Shown here: positions 41,508 to 51,757 of the stretch, one piece after another
How positions within the stretch are numbered: position 1 is the stretch's first letter
Layout of the letters: every line of letters begins with the position of its first letter
NCBI GenBank assembly: GCA_947311845.1
Contig: CAMZMU010000080.1
Coordinates: 48,406,381 to 48,470,380, forward strand
Length of the DNA stretch: 64,000 nt
DNA from: Poa pratensis
Lineage: Eukaryota; Streptophyta; Magnoliopsida; Poales; Poaceae
Direction of reading: 5' to 3'
Made by a program: the position numbers and the translations under genes
Notes under the pieces: model-generated
What the model saw: the letters and a program-made list of their open reading frames with translations, nothing else
Told to the model about the DNA's origin: nothing
The model's database searches: none

Positions 41508-42487
41508 TGATGAGGATATATCTATGAATTATAGTGATTATTGATGTTTGAACTGGAAGGAAATATTAAGCCTAACTGAAGATTATTATCAGGTGAATTT
41601 AATCCTAACTGAAAATAATACTTTGATATCTCAGAATTATATACTATCTAAATCATTGTATTATTGTTTGATTAGATTTGGCATCCGTCAAAATGGCGCC
41701 AGCTGGAGGAGAGGGAGGACGGCGACCAGCAGACACGCGAGGATGGCAACCACAAGACACGAAAGTGAGGCAACCAGCAAATATATTCAACTCAATTGTG
41801 CTAGCAAGAGGATATGCATGTTCGATGCATTTGGTGGCGTTGACATTTCAGCTAGCATGTACATGCACATGCATGTGCTTATGAAGTCACGTATGAACTA
41901 TGGTGGGGTCCAGCATGTGCTTTTGGGTTCGTTGCATGATGACCAGGAAATACACACACGGAGCTGTGCCCCTGCTTCCACTTGCCTTCACGCAAAGGTG
42001 CAGCATGAACCAGGCCAACGTGATCAGCCCAAGGCCCACGGTCGTACAAGAGAAGAGCCCACGACGGAGACAGCACGAGACGTCGTCGAGGCGGCGCACT
42101 CGTTAATAAATAGTTAGTAGATTTATTGTAAAAGGAGACCACGTTTTGAGTAAACCCTAGATTGGATTGCTAAAGCATTCATCTATCAGAATTCCTTTTG
42201 TTTCGATCGGGATTTCACCCCTCCACTTTGTTGCGATCTGGAGGTTATTGCTACCAAAGTTTGAGTGTGATCTGTTGTTCCACTGGGAATTAGTAGATTG
42301 CAGAAACCGCTTCGTGGTCGGTGGCTACGTTGCATCGGTGTGAGGCGTCACGAATATCCATGGGTTGAAGAGCTGTTGCATTGGCAACAGGGGAGCAGCC
42401 GGAAAGTTCGTCGGATTCTCGCAAGTTATCTTCCACCATCATCCATCTACCCGCAGCTCACTGAGAAGATCGGGCCACCCCTTATCA
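41508..42487 (+). repeat. M1 5' LTR (980 bp)
   Basis: TGATGAGG...CTTATCA. Contains the palindrome GCACATGCATGTGC (near 41866-41880, RY-type core CATGCATG), AATAAATAG as TATA candidate (42105-42113) and a telo-box AAACCCTA (near 42153). Confidence 0.9.
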
Positions 42488-42490
42488 TCT

Positions 42491-42501
42491 TGGTATCAGA
42501 T
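42491..42501 (+). other. M1 primer binding site
   Basis: TGGTATCAGAT, 3 nt after the LTR, same as R1 and T. Confidence 0.87.
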
Positions 42502-43689
42502 TTCCAGCGTTTACTCGGTGAGCATCCACAAATCCATCCCCGTAGATTTACTGTTTTTCGTCCTATAGAAAAAGCCAAAAAAAAATATTTAGGTTTAGTT
42601 TTTGCCTTAGCCCTAGATTGCATCGATTTACAAGTTTTAGTTGCTGGTCGTTTTTCCTTTGCGTAGCTTGTTCTTGTCCGAGTCGTAGAAGTCTAGGGTT
42701 TGTTCCGAGTCGTTTCCGTTTTCCTGCCGCGAGTCAGTTTTCGTCAAGTTTCGGTTGACGGATTCGTGGTTTCGTCAGTTTTTCTGCGTCGGTTACGTTT
42801 TCAGTGTTTCGTCGAGTTTGTCAGGTTTTCGCCAGCGCGCGACATAGTTTTCGTCAGTTTTTCCTGCCGGGAGTCCGTATCGGAGACAGTTTCCGACAGT
42901 AACTTTGACCGGCCATAACTTTTGCATACGAACTCCGTTTTCGACGTTCGACCACTCAAAATCGTCGTGAGAAAAAAGCGCTTCCAACCACACGCACTTC
43001 GTCGTTGAACGGCTTTCGGACCGCTCAGAATTCCCAAAAGAGTAAGGGAAGGTCGAGTTTTTGCCACTTCTTTCGAAAAACCTAGACACAGCCTTTCTAC
43101 AGCCCGTGTTAGGAGCTTACCCACTAAGACTAGCTAACGTTTTATGCTCACAGGCTGCTCATTGTCGTGTGTCTTGGTGTCTTTCAAGTTGCTGGCCATA
43201 GAAAATTGAAAATTCAAAAAAAAATATCTATATCAAAAGAGAGTATAAAAAAAAAGAGGATAAAAGAGGCCGAAGTGCAAAAAGTTTTGTAATCATTTGT
43301 GACACTGCTAGTACTTGAGCAATCGTGTGCCTGTTAATTTGAGCTACTTGCTAGTGTCTTTCTAGTGCATTGTGACATCCTTATTCATAGTTGCTTTGCC
43401 CCGTTTATCTCCACCGTGTGCGTTTCCAGTGTGTCATATGATCAGCACTAGGCTTTGTGAATCGGTGTTGTTAGGTATCCCTACCAAGCTCCACCAAATA
43501 CCCTGGTTTGTTGTGTGACACTTTGATACCCATAATATTCGCTTCATCCCATCCGTGCACGTGCTGTCCCTACAAGTGGTAAGCTTTACTATTCACTTTG
43601 GAACGGTAAGATACACAATTTCTTTCGGTTTTGTGAGTGAGTTGTGAGAGTTCCACCATATTCATACATAGCTGCAATATCCTTTTGTA
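42502..43689 (+). other. M1 leader
   Basis: Noncoding leader, homologous to R1 in blocks (42590-42700 and 43360-43660); an A-rich stretch at 43205-43260. R1 gag is missing at the point where coding sequence begins. Confidence 0.7.
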
Positions 43690-45350
43690 TTTACTAACAA
43701 TGGTTTTTCCTCACAAGGGAAACCATTACCATTAAAGTTTTTGTGCAGCGACTTGTTCTGGTTGGAGGATTGTGGTGTGCTGTCTGATGCTGATTTAGGT
43801 TTAGGTTTGTTCCACTTCACGGCAGATATCAGTGGTAGACATACTGCAATTATCGTTGATAACGGTTCTTTCACGAACTTGGTAAGCATTGAGGTTGTTG
43901 ACAAGCTGCAGTTGGTTAAACGTCGCAAAATTTCGCCATATATGTTAGATGCTTTTGATGAATCACTTCCAATTACTCATATCACATGTGTTCCTCTAAC
44001 AATTTATGGTCATACTGTTCGTGTTTACTGTGATGTGATTCCTAGAGCACTTAATAGTTGTCATCTTTTGTTGGGAAAGAAATGGTGCGATGAGGTTCAG
44101 ATTGTTTTTAGTGGTGATCATCCTGATCCCCAAATCCTCTGGAATAATAAGCAAACTTGGTTAGCATATACACGACTTAAAAAAATTTAGGAGGTTAGGC
44201 GTCAAAACCTATGTCCACGTATTATTCCGACTGATACATCGAGTGCTGCCACCATATGTGCTATTCAGCGTATAAATATTCAGGGTGATAGTTTGATTGT
44301 TCCACAAAATTCAGGAGTGAAAGTTGATGACACATGTGTAGTTTCTACTAATGTAATCATCTCTACTCCTAGTGTTGTTTCTTGTGATATGCAGGTTGCT
44401 TTTGAAGAAAGGGAGCCGTCAAGTCTACAACCTGCATCACCACTTGAGGAAGATATTTTGGTGCCTACTACATCTGAGGAGATTGCCATTGATATAGGTA
44501 CTGATTTTGAGCTGCAGCCAGCAAGTAAGTCACTTTGTGAGTATAATTGTCGCTGGTTGATTCTTGTGATTTGAACTACACACATGTTCCAGCACAATGT
44601 GATAAATTGCTCAACTCGAATTTTGATCATGTGGTGCTGATTACACATAAAGAAATCCTTGCTAAAATACCACCGACTGATATTTTGTATTATATCATGC
44701 TAGATGAACCTATTACAGTGAGTTGTGCTATGAATAAGATTTCTGAAATTTCATGTTTAAATTCTAGCACCTATGCCAATTGCTTCAGATTTTATTTAAT
44801 TGGTGACTATAGCATGAATGAGAATTTTTTGGTTGATCACATATGCATTACGTATAATAAAATTGCTGAATTAAACCTTGCTGTTTTCGGTCGTATATGC
44901 TATGTGCCGGAATCTTTTTGCTTTGAGACTATACCAAATTTTCATGATACTATGATGTATTCTAGTCTAGTTGATGTATTACAGCAAAACAAGGCAGCAC
45001 CTTTGTTGGACTGTTATGATCTTGCTCGATTGGAATATGATTATACACATACGTCGTGTTTGTCTCATGCTGATTTGTACTTCACTTATATCTGCAAATT
45101 GAGTTGCTTCTTAAATATTGGGAATCATAATCATGTACACAAAAATGGTACAATCGGATATATATACGTATACACTGCGTACACGTTGTTCTTTTTGTTT
45201 CTTCCACTTTCAGCTTATCCAAAGCCGCGGACGACTTTTCTTGAAGAAAAGGAGGATGATGAGGATATATCTATGAATTATAGTGATTATTCATGTTTGA
45301 ACTGGAAGGAAATATTAAGCCTAACTGAAGATTATTCATGTTTGAACTGA
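43690..45350 (+). pseudogene. M1 retropepsin-like ORF with long tail, broken
   Basis: An open frame ending at 44190 carries a retroviral-type aspartic protease domain: VDNGSF at the active site and LLLGKKW towards its end. The same frame continues after a single TAG (44188-44190) to 44574. The sequence then carries on in another frame (44547-45350) and crosses the purine tract as EKEDDEDI into the LTR. No ATG is found upstream in frame, consistent with gag having been deleted. The tail (about 350 residues) has no motif I recognise; it is Tyr/Cys/Asn-rich and hydrophobic. DNG instead of the usual DTG/DSG/DGG leaves catalytic Asp and Gly in place, so activity is not excluded, but the frame breaks suggest a dead copy. 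Confidence 0.65.
45243..45256 (+). other. M1 polypurine tract
   Basis: GAAGAAAAGGAGGA directly before the LTR start TGATGAGG. Confidence 0.9.
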
Positions 45351-46217
45351 AGGAAATAATACTTTGATATCTCAGAATTATATACTATCTAAATCATTGT
45401 ATTATTGTTTGATTAGATTTGGCATCCGTCAAAATGGCGCCAGCTGGAGGAGAGGGAGGACGGCGACAAGCAGACACGCGAGGATGGCGACCACAAGACA
45501 CGAAAGTGAGGCAACCAGCAAATATATTGTGCTAGCAAGAGGATATGCATGTTCGATGCATTTGGTGGCGTTGACATTTCAGCTAGCATGTACATGCACA
45601 TGCATGTGCTTATGAAGTCACGTATGAACCATGGTGGGGTCCAGCATGTGCTTTTGGGTTCGTTGCATGATGACCAGGAAATACACACACGGAGCTGTGC
45701 CCCTGCTTCCACTTGCCTTCACGCAAAGGTGCAGCATGAACCAGGCCAACGTGATCAGCCCAAGGCCCACGGTCGTACAAGAGAAGAGCCCACGACGAGA
45801 CAGCACGAGACGTCGTCGAGGCGGCGCACTCGTTAATAAATAGTTAGTAGATTTATTGTAAAAGGAGACCACGTTTTGATTAAACCCTAGATTGGATTGC
45901 TAAAGCATTCATCTATCAGAATTCCCTTTTGTTTCGATCGGGATTTCACCCCTCCACTTTGTTGCGATCTGGAGGTTATTGCTACCAAAGTTTGAGTGTG
46001 ATCTGTTGTTCCACTGGGAATTAGTAGATTGCAGAAAACGCTTCGTGGTCGGCGGCTACGTTGCATCGGTGTGAGGCGTCGAATATCCATTGGGTTGAAG
46101 AGTTGTTGCATTGGCAACAGGGGAGCAGCCGGAAAGTTCGTCGGATTCTCGCAAGTTATCTTCCACCATCATCCATCTACCCGCAGCTCACTGAGAAGAT
46201 CGGGCCACCCCTTATCA
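45257..46217 (+). repeat. M1 3' LTR (961 bp)
   Basis: Closely matches the 5' LTR; main differences are a deletion near 45335-45360 and a few 1-2 bp changes. Confidence 0.92.
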
Positions 46218-46222
46218 CTGGG

Positions 46223-46760
46223 TGAACCTCACGACATATCTTTAATCTCAAAACATCACCTCATTTTACATGACGCTTGGTGGCTTTATATATAGCCGAC
46301 TCCTACTAACTTGGCTTGACCAACAAGCTGGCCGCACCTATACGTATCTATTCTCAAAAGGAAATAAACAACTGACTTATATTAATCTAAGCAAAAACGA
46401 CTAGGACTCCTTTTATTAACGTGTGCACTAGGTCTCTTGATTGGTGCATCTCCTTGACGTGTATGGTAGAGGTGGACCCCAGCCACATGCATGCATGGAC
46501 AAATACTCCATCGGCAAGAACGTCATGTGCAGGAGCTCGACTTTCTCCGGTGGACGTGGCAGTTCAAAGAAATAGCAGGCAATTTCATCTCGGTCGAATT
46601 ATTTCTTTCCTTGTATTTCTCTTTGACCGGCTCAAATAAAAACAGAAAATCTGATTTTGTTGTGATCTTCTCATACTCACTGGCACGCAGTTTATTTGCA
46701 TATGTGACATTTAACTTGACAGGCGATCCAACAACATGAAATATATGGCGTGCCACATCA
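46223..46760 (-). repeat. T LTR 1, inner part
   Basis: Continues the outermost LTR after M1 to its TGATG start on the minus strand at 46760. One base shorter than later LTRs (missing C near 46592). Confidence 0.9.
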
Positions 46761-47499
46761 TCCTCCACCCCTTTAGGCGAAACCGTCCTCGGTTTCGAGT
46801 CATCTTCTGCGGCAACATCATCACGAACAGGCTGAACATCAACAGTAGTGATGTCAACCGTAGAATCCGCAGAAACAACATGAACTGCAGCAATATCGAC
46901 CACATCTGTACGCTTAATAGGCGCGAACAAGTGCAGCAGTGTCGACCACCACAGGAATTGCAGGAACTTTGGCTTCCCTCTTCTTTGCCTCTTCAAGCTC
47001 TCGAAGTTTTTTGACGGCCTCCTTTTTCTGCAATCTTTCCTCTCTCCAAGCCGTGTATATGTTGGTATCCATGGAGTGTAGAATACACTGTTTCCTATGA
47101 AAAGGCACGGCATACTGAAGTGGGCTACGCTGATATAACAAAGTTCCGTGCTCATCGTTCCATGATTTTCCCAACAGCAAATAACATGAAACCAAATGAA
47201 GTGGAATCACGTCACAACACACCACATAAGACAACGGACCCAACTGAAAGTGTACGATGATTGGTGTGTGATGCCGAAGTAGTGGTTACCCCAATACAAC
47301 AAATATGGTTGCGGATGTGATGTTGTAGGCAACCCTAACTTTTCCTCCATCTCGAGGCTAACAGCGTTGATGAAGCTTGAGTAATCAATTGTCAGCGCGC
47401 ATGCTTTATCCTGAACTTTCACATGAGAGTGAAACAGAGATACAACACGCCCTTCATCCTCTCGCTGAAACCAATAGGACAGCAAGTTTTCTTCTCCAT
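46428..47499 (-). pseudogene. T unit 1 retropepsin-like ORF, frame-broken
   Basis: Same gene as in later units, but with small indels relative to them: near 46592, 46920, 47255 and 47488. These split the frame into several pieces (for example 47485-47207 and 47243-46914). Being at the array edge, it has escaped whatever keeps the inner units identical. Confidence 0.85.
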
Positions 47500-48150
47500 A
47501 GCGTATGCAGCAGCAAAAACAAATGTCAAATCTGACACATACGGCAGAGCTCAGCAGCAGTCCTCAGGAAAATCGTGCCGCGCACGGAAGCGGCAGTCAG
47601 CAAGAATCGATCGGAATAAACTGAATCGGACGTGGCCTGACGCCAGAGCAAACCAAGTCCAAAGATTCACGTATAAGGTATATATGTTCGATCTGAACTA
47701 ATTTTCTCTTTCCTTGCCAATCAGAAGCAGATCCGATCGTAACCAACCAGCACTCCTAGCGATCGCAGCTAGCACAGCCTCCACGAGCGATCGGAAAAGG
47801 ACTCCTCGATCAAGAGAAAAAGCAAGTCACTTCTAGCAGATACAACAAACGATCGGCAGAACTTCCTCGATAGCAGGAACACGATGTAGATCGGAAACGA
47901 GCTGGCGACGGCAGACTGGAAATCCTTCACGATCCAACAGCAGAAACGTCCCAATGAACAAGAACGCTCCAGACTACACAAACGCAAGGCGACGGATCTT
48001 CGCATATCACAATAATTCCACGCCTTCAGCAGAACGAAAACGATCAGCAGAACCGGTGTGTTGGCCTAAGCCTCCGGCAGCAACTTCACAAACAGAACAA
48101 GCTCAGCAAATCGATCTCAACAACAAATTTCACCGTGAGAAACCCGACGA

Positions 48151-48161
48151 ATCTGATACCA
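48151..48161 (-). other. T primer binding site (unit pattern)
   Basis: TGGTATCAGAT on the minus strand, 3 nt after the LTR end (48165). It recurs every 2129 bp (50280, 52409, 54538, 56667, 58796, 60925, 63054). Confidence 0.88.
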
Positions 48162-48164
48162 AGA

Positions 48165-48885
48165 TGATAAGGATCAACGTGATCTAAAGGGGTTTTAGGC
48201 CCAATCTTTCACGACGAACCAAGAAACAGCAAAAGATAACTTCGATCGTTGAGCAGATTAGATCAACTACCCGATACGCAAACACAGACTCAAAAGAATC
48301 AGCAATCAAAACCGACAATAACTCGATCTCGGCGCCCCATCCTGGGTGAACCTCACGACATATCTTTAATCTCAAAACATCACCTCATTTTACATGACGC
48401 TTGGTGGCTTTATATATAGCCGACTCCTACTAACTTGGCTTGACCAACAAGCTGGCCGCACCTATACGTATCTATTCTCAAAAGGAAATAAACAACTGAC
48501 TTATATTAATCTAAGCAAAAACGACTAGGACTCCTTTTATTAACGTGTGCACTAGGTCTCTTGATTGGTGCATCTCCTTGACGTGTATGGTAGAGGTGGA
48601 CCCCAGCCACATGCATGCATGGACAAATACTCCATCGGCAAGAACGTCATGTGCAGGAGCTCGACTTTCTCCGGTGGACGTGGCAGTTCAAAGAAATAGC
48701 AGGCAATTTCATCTCCGGTCGAATTATTTCTTTCCTTGTATTTCTCTTTGACCGGCTCAAATAAAAACAGAAAATCTGATTTTGTTGTGATCTTCTCATA
48801 CTCACTGGCACGCAGTTTATTTGCATATGTGACATTTAACTTGACAGGCGATCCAACAACATGAAATATATGGCGTGCCACATCA
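48165..48885 (-). repeat. T LTR 2 (721 bp)
   Basis: Minus strand starts TGATGTGG at 48885 after the purine tract (48886-48901) and ends CCTTATCA. Contains reverse TATATATA (48411-48418) and CATGCATGCATG (48610-48621) upstream of it. Confidence 0.85.
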
Positions 48886-49628
48886 TCCTCCACCCCTTTA
48901 GGCGAAACCGTCCTCGGTTTCGAGTCATCTTCTGCGGCAACATCATCACGAACAGGCTGAACATCAACAGTAGTGATGTCAACCGTAGAATCCGCAGAAA
49001 CAACATGAACTGCAGCAATATCGACCACATCTGTACGCTTAATAGGCGCAAGAACAAGTGCAGCAGTGTCGACCACCACAGGAATTGCAGGAACTTTGGC
49101 TTCCCTCTTCTTTGCCTCTTCAAGCTCTCGAAGTTTTTTGACGGCCTCCTTTTTCTGCAATCTTTCCTCTCTCCAAGCCGTGTATATGTTGGTATCCATG
49201 GAGTGTAGAATACACTGTTTCCTATGAAAAGGCACGGCATACTGAAGTGGGCTACGCTGATATAACAAAGTTCCGTGCTCATCGTTCCATGATTTTCCCA
49301 ACAGCAAATAACATGAAACCAAATGAAGTGGAATCACGTCACAACACACCACATAAGACAACGGACCCAACTGAAAGTGTACCGATGATTGGTGTGTGAT
49401 GCCGAAGTAGTGGTTACCCCAATACAACAAATATGGTTGCGGATGTGATGTTGTAGGCAACCCTAACTTTTCCACCATCTCGAGGCTAACAGCGTTGATG
49501 AAGCTTGAGTAATCAATTGTCAGCGCGCATGCTTTATCCTGAACTTTCACATGAGAGTGAAACAGAGATACAACACGCCCTTCATCCTCTCGCTGAAACC
49601 AATAGGACAGCAAGTTCTTCTTCTCCAT
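48552..49628 (-). CDS. T retropepsin-like protein, 358 aa (unit 2)
   Basis: The ATG at 49628-49626 is preferred; the frame is open 13 codons further to a GTG. Residues about 25-120 align by eye with plant Ty3 proteases (compare G1): active-site region IDYSSF with Asp39, then CDVIP and LLLGKSW (108-114). The usual D-[TSG]-G is D-Y-S here, so the invariant Gly is lost and proteolysis is doubtful. Residues about 147-178 form a basic coiled coil (REERLQKKEAVKKL), 180-235 are Val/Asp-rich, and residues from about 249 on are encoded inside the LTR after the purine tract (GVEDDVARH). No gag or other pol domain is present. The same ORF is intact in every inner unit. It could be an accessory protein, a domesticated binding domain or a hitchhiker. 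Confidence 0.75.
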   Translation of the reverse strand: MEKKNLLSYWFQREDEGRVVSLFHSHVKVQDKACALTIDYSSFINAVSLEMVEKLGLPTTSHPQPYLLYWGNHYFGITHQSSVHFQLGPLSYVVCCDVIPLHLVSCYLLLGKSWNDEHGTLLYQRSPLQYAVPFHRKQCILHSMDTNIYTAWREERLQKKEAVKKLRELEEAKKREAKVPAIPVVVDTAALVLAPIKRTDVVDIAAVHVVSADSTVDITTVDVQPVRDDVAAEDDSKPRTVSPKGVEDDVARHIFHVVGSPVKLNVTYANKLRASEYEKITTKSDFLFLFEPVKEKYKERNNSTGDEIACYFFELPRPPEKVELLHMTFLPMEYLSMHACGWGPPLPYTSRRCTNQET

Positions 49629-50293
49629 AGCGTATGCAGCAGCAAAAACAAATGTCAAATCTGACACATACGGCAGAGCTCAGCAGCAGTCCTCAGGAAA
49701 ATCGTGCCGCGCACGGAAGCGGCAGTCAGCAAGAATCGATCGGAATAAACTGAATCGGACGTGGCCTGACGCCAGAGCAAACCAAGTCCAAAGATTCACG
49801 TATAAGGTATATATGTTCGATCTGAACTAATTTTCTCTTTCCTTGCCAATCAGAAGCAGATCCGATCGTAACCAACCAGCACTCCTAGCGATCGCAGCTA
49901 GCACAGCCTCCACGAGCGATCGGAAAATGACTCCTCGATCAAGAGAAAAAGCAAGTCACTTCTAGCAGATACAACAAACGATCGGCAGAACTTCCTCGAT
50001 AGCAGGAACACGATGTAGATCGGAAACGAGCTGGCGACGGCAGACTGGAAATCCTTCACGATCCAACAGCAGAAACGTCCCAATGAACAAGAACGCTCCA
50101 GACTACACAAACGCAAGGCGACGGATCTTCGCATATCACAATAATTCCACGCCTTCAGCAGAACGAAAACGATCAGCAGAACCGGTGTGTTGGCCTAAGC
50201 CTCCGGCAGCAACTTCACAAACAGAACAAGCTCAGCAAATCGATCTCAACAACAAATTTCACCGTGAGAAACCCGACGAATCTGATACCAAGA
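49629..50293 (-). other. T leader (unit pattern) with CGATCG cluster
   Basis: Between primer site and ORF, about 650 bp without gag. Five CGATCG palindromes occur at 49737, 49863, 49889, 49917 and 49979. A short minus ORF (50134-49898) ends with a stop and shows no motif. The same stretch recurs in each unit every 2129 bp. Confidence 0.7.
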
Positions 50294-51014
50294 TGATAAG
50301 GATCAACGTGATCTAAAGGGGTTTTAGGCCCAATCTTTCACGACGAACCAAGAAACAGCAAAAGATAACTTCGATCGTTGAGCAGATTAGATCAACTACC
50401 CGATACGCAAACACAGACTCAAAAGAATCAGCAATCAAAACCGACAATAACTCGATCTCGGCGCCCCATCCTGGGTGAACCTCACGACATATCTTTAATC
50501 TCAAAACATCACCTCATTTTACATGACGCTTGGTGGCTTTATATATAGCCGACTCCTACTAACTTGGCTTGACCAACAAGCTGGCCGCACCTATACGTAT
50601 CTATTCTCAAAAGGAAATAAACAACTGACTTATATTAATCTAAGCAAAAACGACTAGGACTCCTTTTATTAACGTGTGCACTAGGTCTCTTGATTGGTGC
50701 ATCTCCTTGACGTGTATGGTAGAGGTGGACCCCAGCCACATGCATGCATGGACAAATACTCCATCGGCAAGAACGTCATGTGCAGGAGCTCGACTTTCTC
50801 CGGTGGACGTGGCAGTTCAAAGAAATAGCAGGCAATTTCATCTCCGGTCGAATTATTTCTTTCCTTGTATTTCTCTTTGACCGGCTCAAATAAAAACAGA
50901 AAATCTGATTTTGTTGTGATCTTCTCATACTCACTGGCACGCAGTTTATTTGCATATGTGACATTTAACTTGACAGGCGATCCAACAACATGAAATATAT
51001 GGCGTGCCACATCA
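50294..51014 (-). repeat. T LTR 3
   Basis: Repeat of LTR 2, shifted by exactly 2129 bp. Confidence 0.88.
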
Positions 51015-51757
51015 TCCTCCACCCCTTTAGGCGAAACCGTCCTCGGTTTCGAGTCATCTTCTGCGGCAACATCATCACGAACAGGCTGAACATCAACAGT
51101 AGTGATGTCAACCGTAGAATCCGCAGAAACAACATGAACTGCAGCAATATCGACCACATCTGTACGCTTAATAGGCGCAAGAACAAGTGCAGCAGTGTCG
51201 ACCACCACAGGAATTGCAGGAACTTTGGCTTCCCTCTTCTTTGCCTCTTCAAGCTCTCGAAGTTTTTTGACGGCCTCCTTTTTCTGCAATCTTTCCTCTC
51301 TCCAAGCCGTGTATATGTTGGTATCCATGGAGTGTAGAATACACTGTTTCCTATGAAAAGGCACGGCATACTGAAGTGGGCTACGCTGATATAACAAAGT
51401 TCCGTGCTCATCGTTCCATGATTTTCCCAACAGCAAATAACATGAAACCAAATGAAGTGGAATCACGTCACAACACACCACATAAGACAACGGACCCAAC
51501 TGAAAGTGTACCGATGATTGGTGTGTGATGCCGAAGTAGTGGTTACCCCAATACAACAAATATGGTTGCGGATGTGATGTTGTAGGCAACCCTAACTTTT
51601 CCACCATCTCGAGGCTAACAGCGTTGATGAAGCTTGAGTAATCAATTGTCAGCGCGCATGCTTTATCCTGAACTTTCACATGAGAGTGAAACAGAGATAC
51701 AACACGCCCTTCATCCTCTCGCTGAAACCAATAGGACAGCAAGTTCTTCTTCTCCAT
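50681..51757 (-). CDS. T retropepsin-like protein (unit 3)
   Basis: Translation identical to unit 2; same ATG, same stop one base inside the 'CTAG' at its end. Confidence 0.75.
   Translation of the reverse strand: MEKKNLLSYWFQREDEGRVVSLFHSHVKVQDKACALTIDYSSFINAVSLEMVEKLGLPTTSHPQPYLLYWGNHYFGITHQSSVHFQLGPLSYVVCCDVIPLHLVSCYLLLGKSWNDEHGTLLYQRSPLQYAVPFHRKQCILHSMDTNIYTAWREERLQKKEAVKKLRELEEAKKREAKVPAIPVVVDTAALVLAPIKRTDVVDIAAVHVVSADSTVDITTVDVQPVRDDVAAEDDSKPRTVSPKGVEDDVARHIFHVVGSPVKLNVTYANKLRASEYEKITTKSDFLFLFEPVKEKYKERNNSTGDEIACYFFELPRPPEKVELLHMTFLPMEYLSMHACGWGPPLPYTSRRCTNQET

Larger units (their letters stand above)
41508..46217 (+). mobile_element. M1: non-autonomous LTR retroelement (4710 bp)
   Basis: Flanked by CTGGG (41503-41507 and 46218-46222) inside a T LTR whose intact sequence is visible in later units. 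5' LTR 41508-42487 (980 bp), primer site 42491-42501, internal region 42488-45256, purine tract 45243-45256, 3' LTR 45257-46217 (961 bp). The leader matches R1, so M1 is likely a deletion derivative that lost gag, RT, RNase H and integrase but kept a protease-like region and a long unique tail. It is the youngest insertion in this part of the nest. Confidence 0.93.

Noticed and set aside
48165..48551. Shorter T LTR of 387 bp ending TGCACACG next to the ORF stop
   Set aside because: No purine tract precedes that point. TGATG at 48885 follows a strong purine tract and pairs better with the CCTTATCA end.
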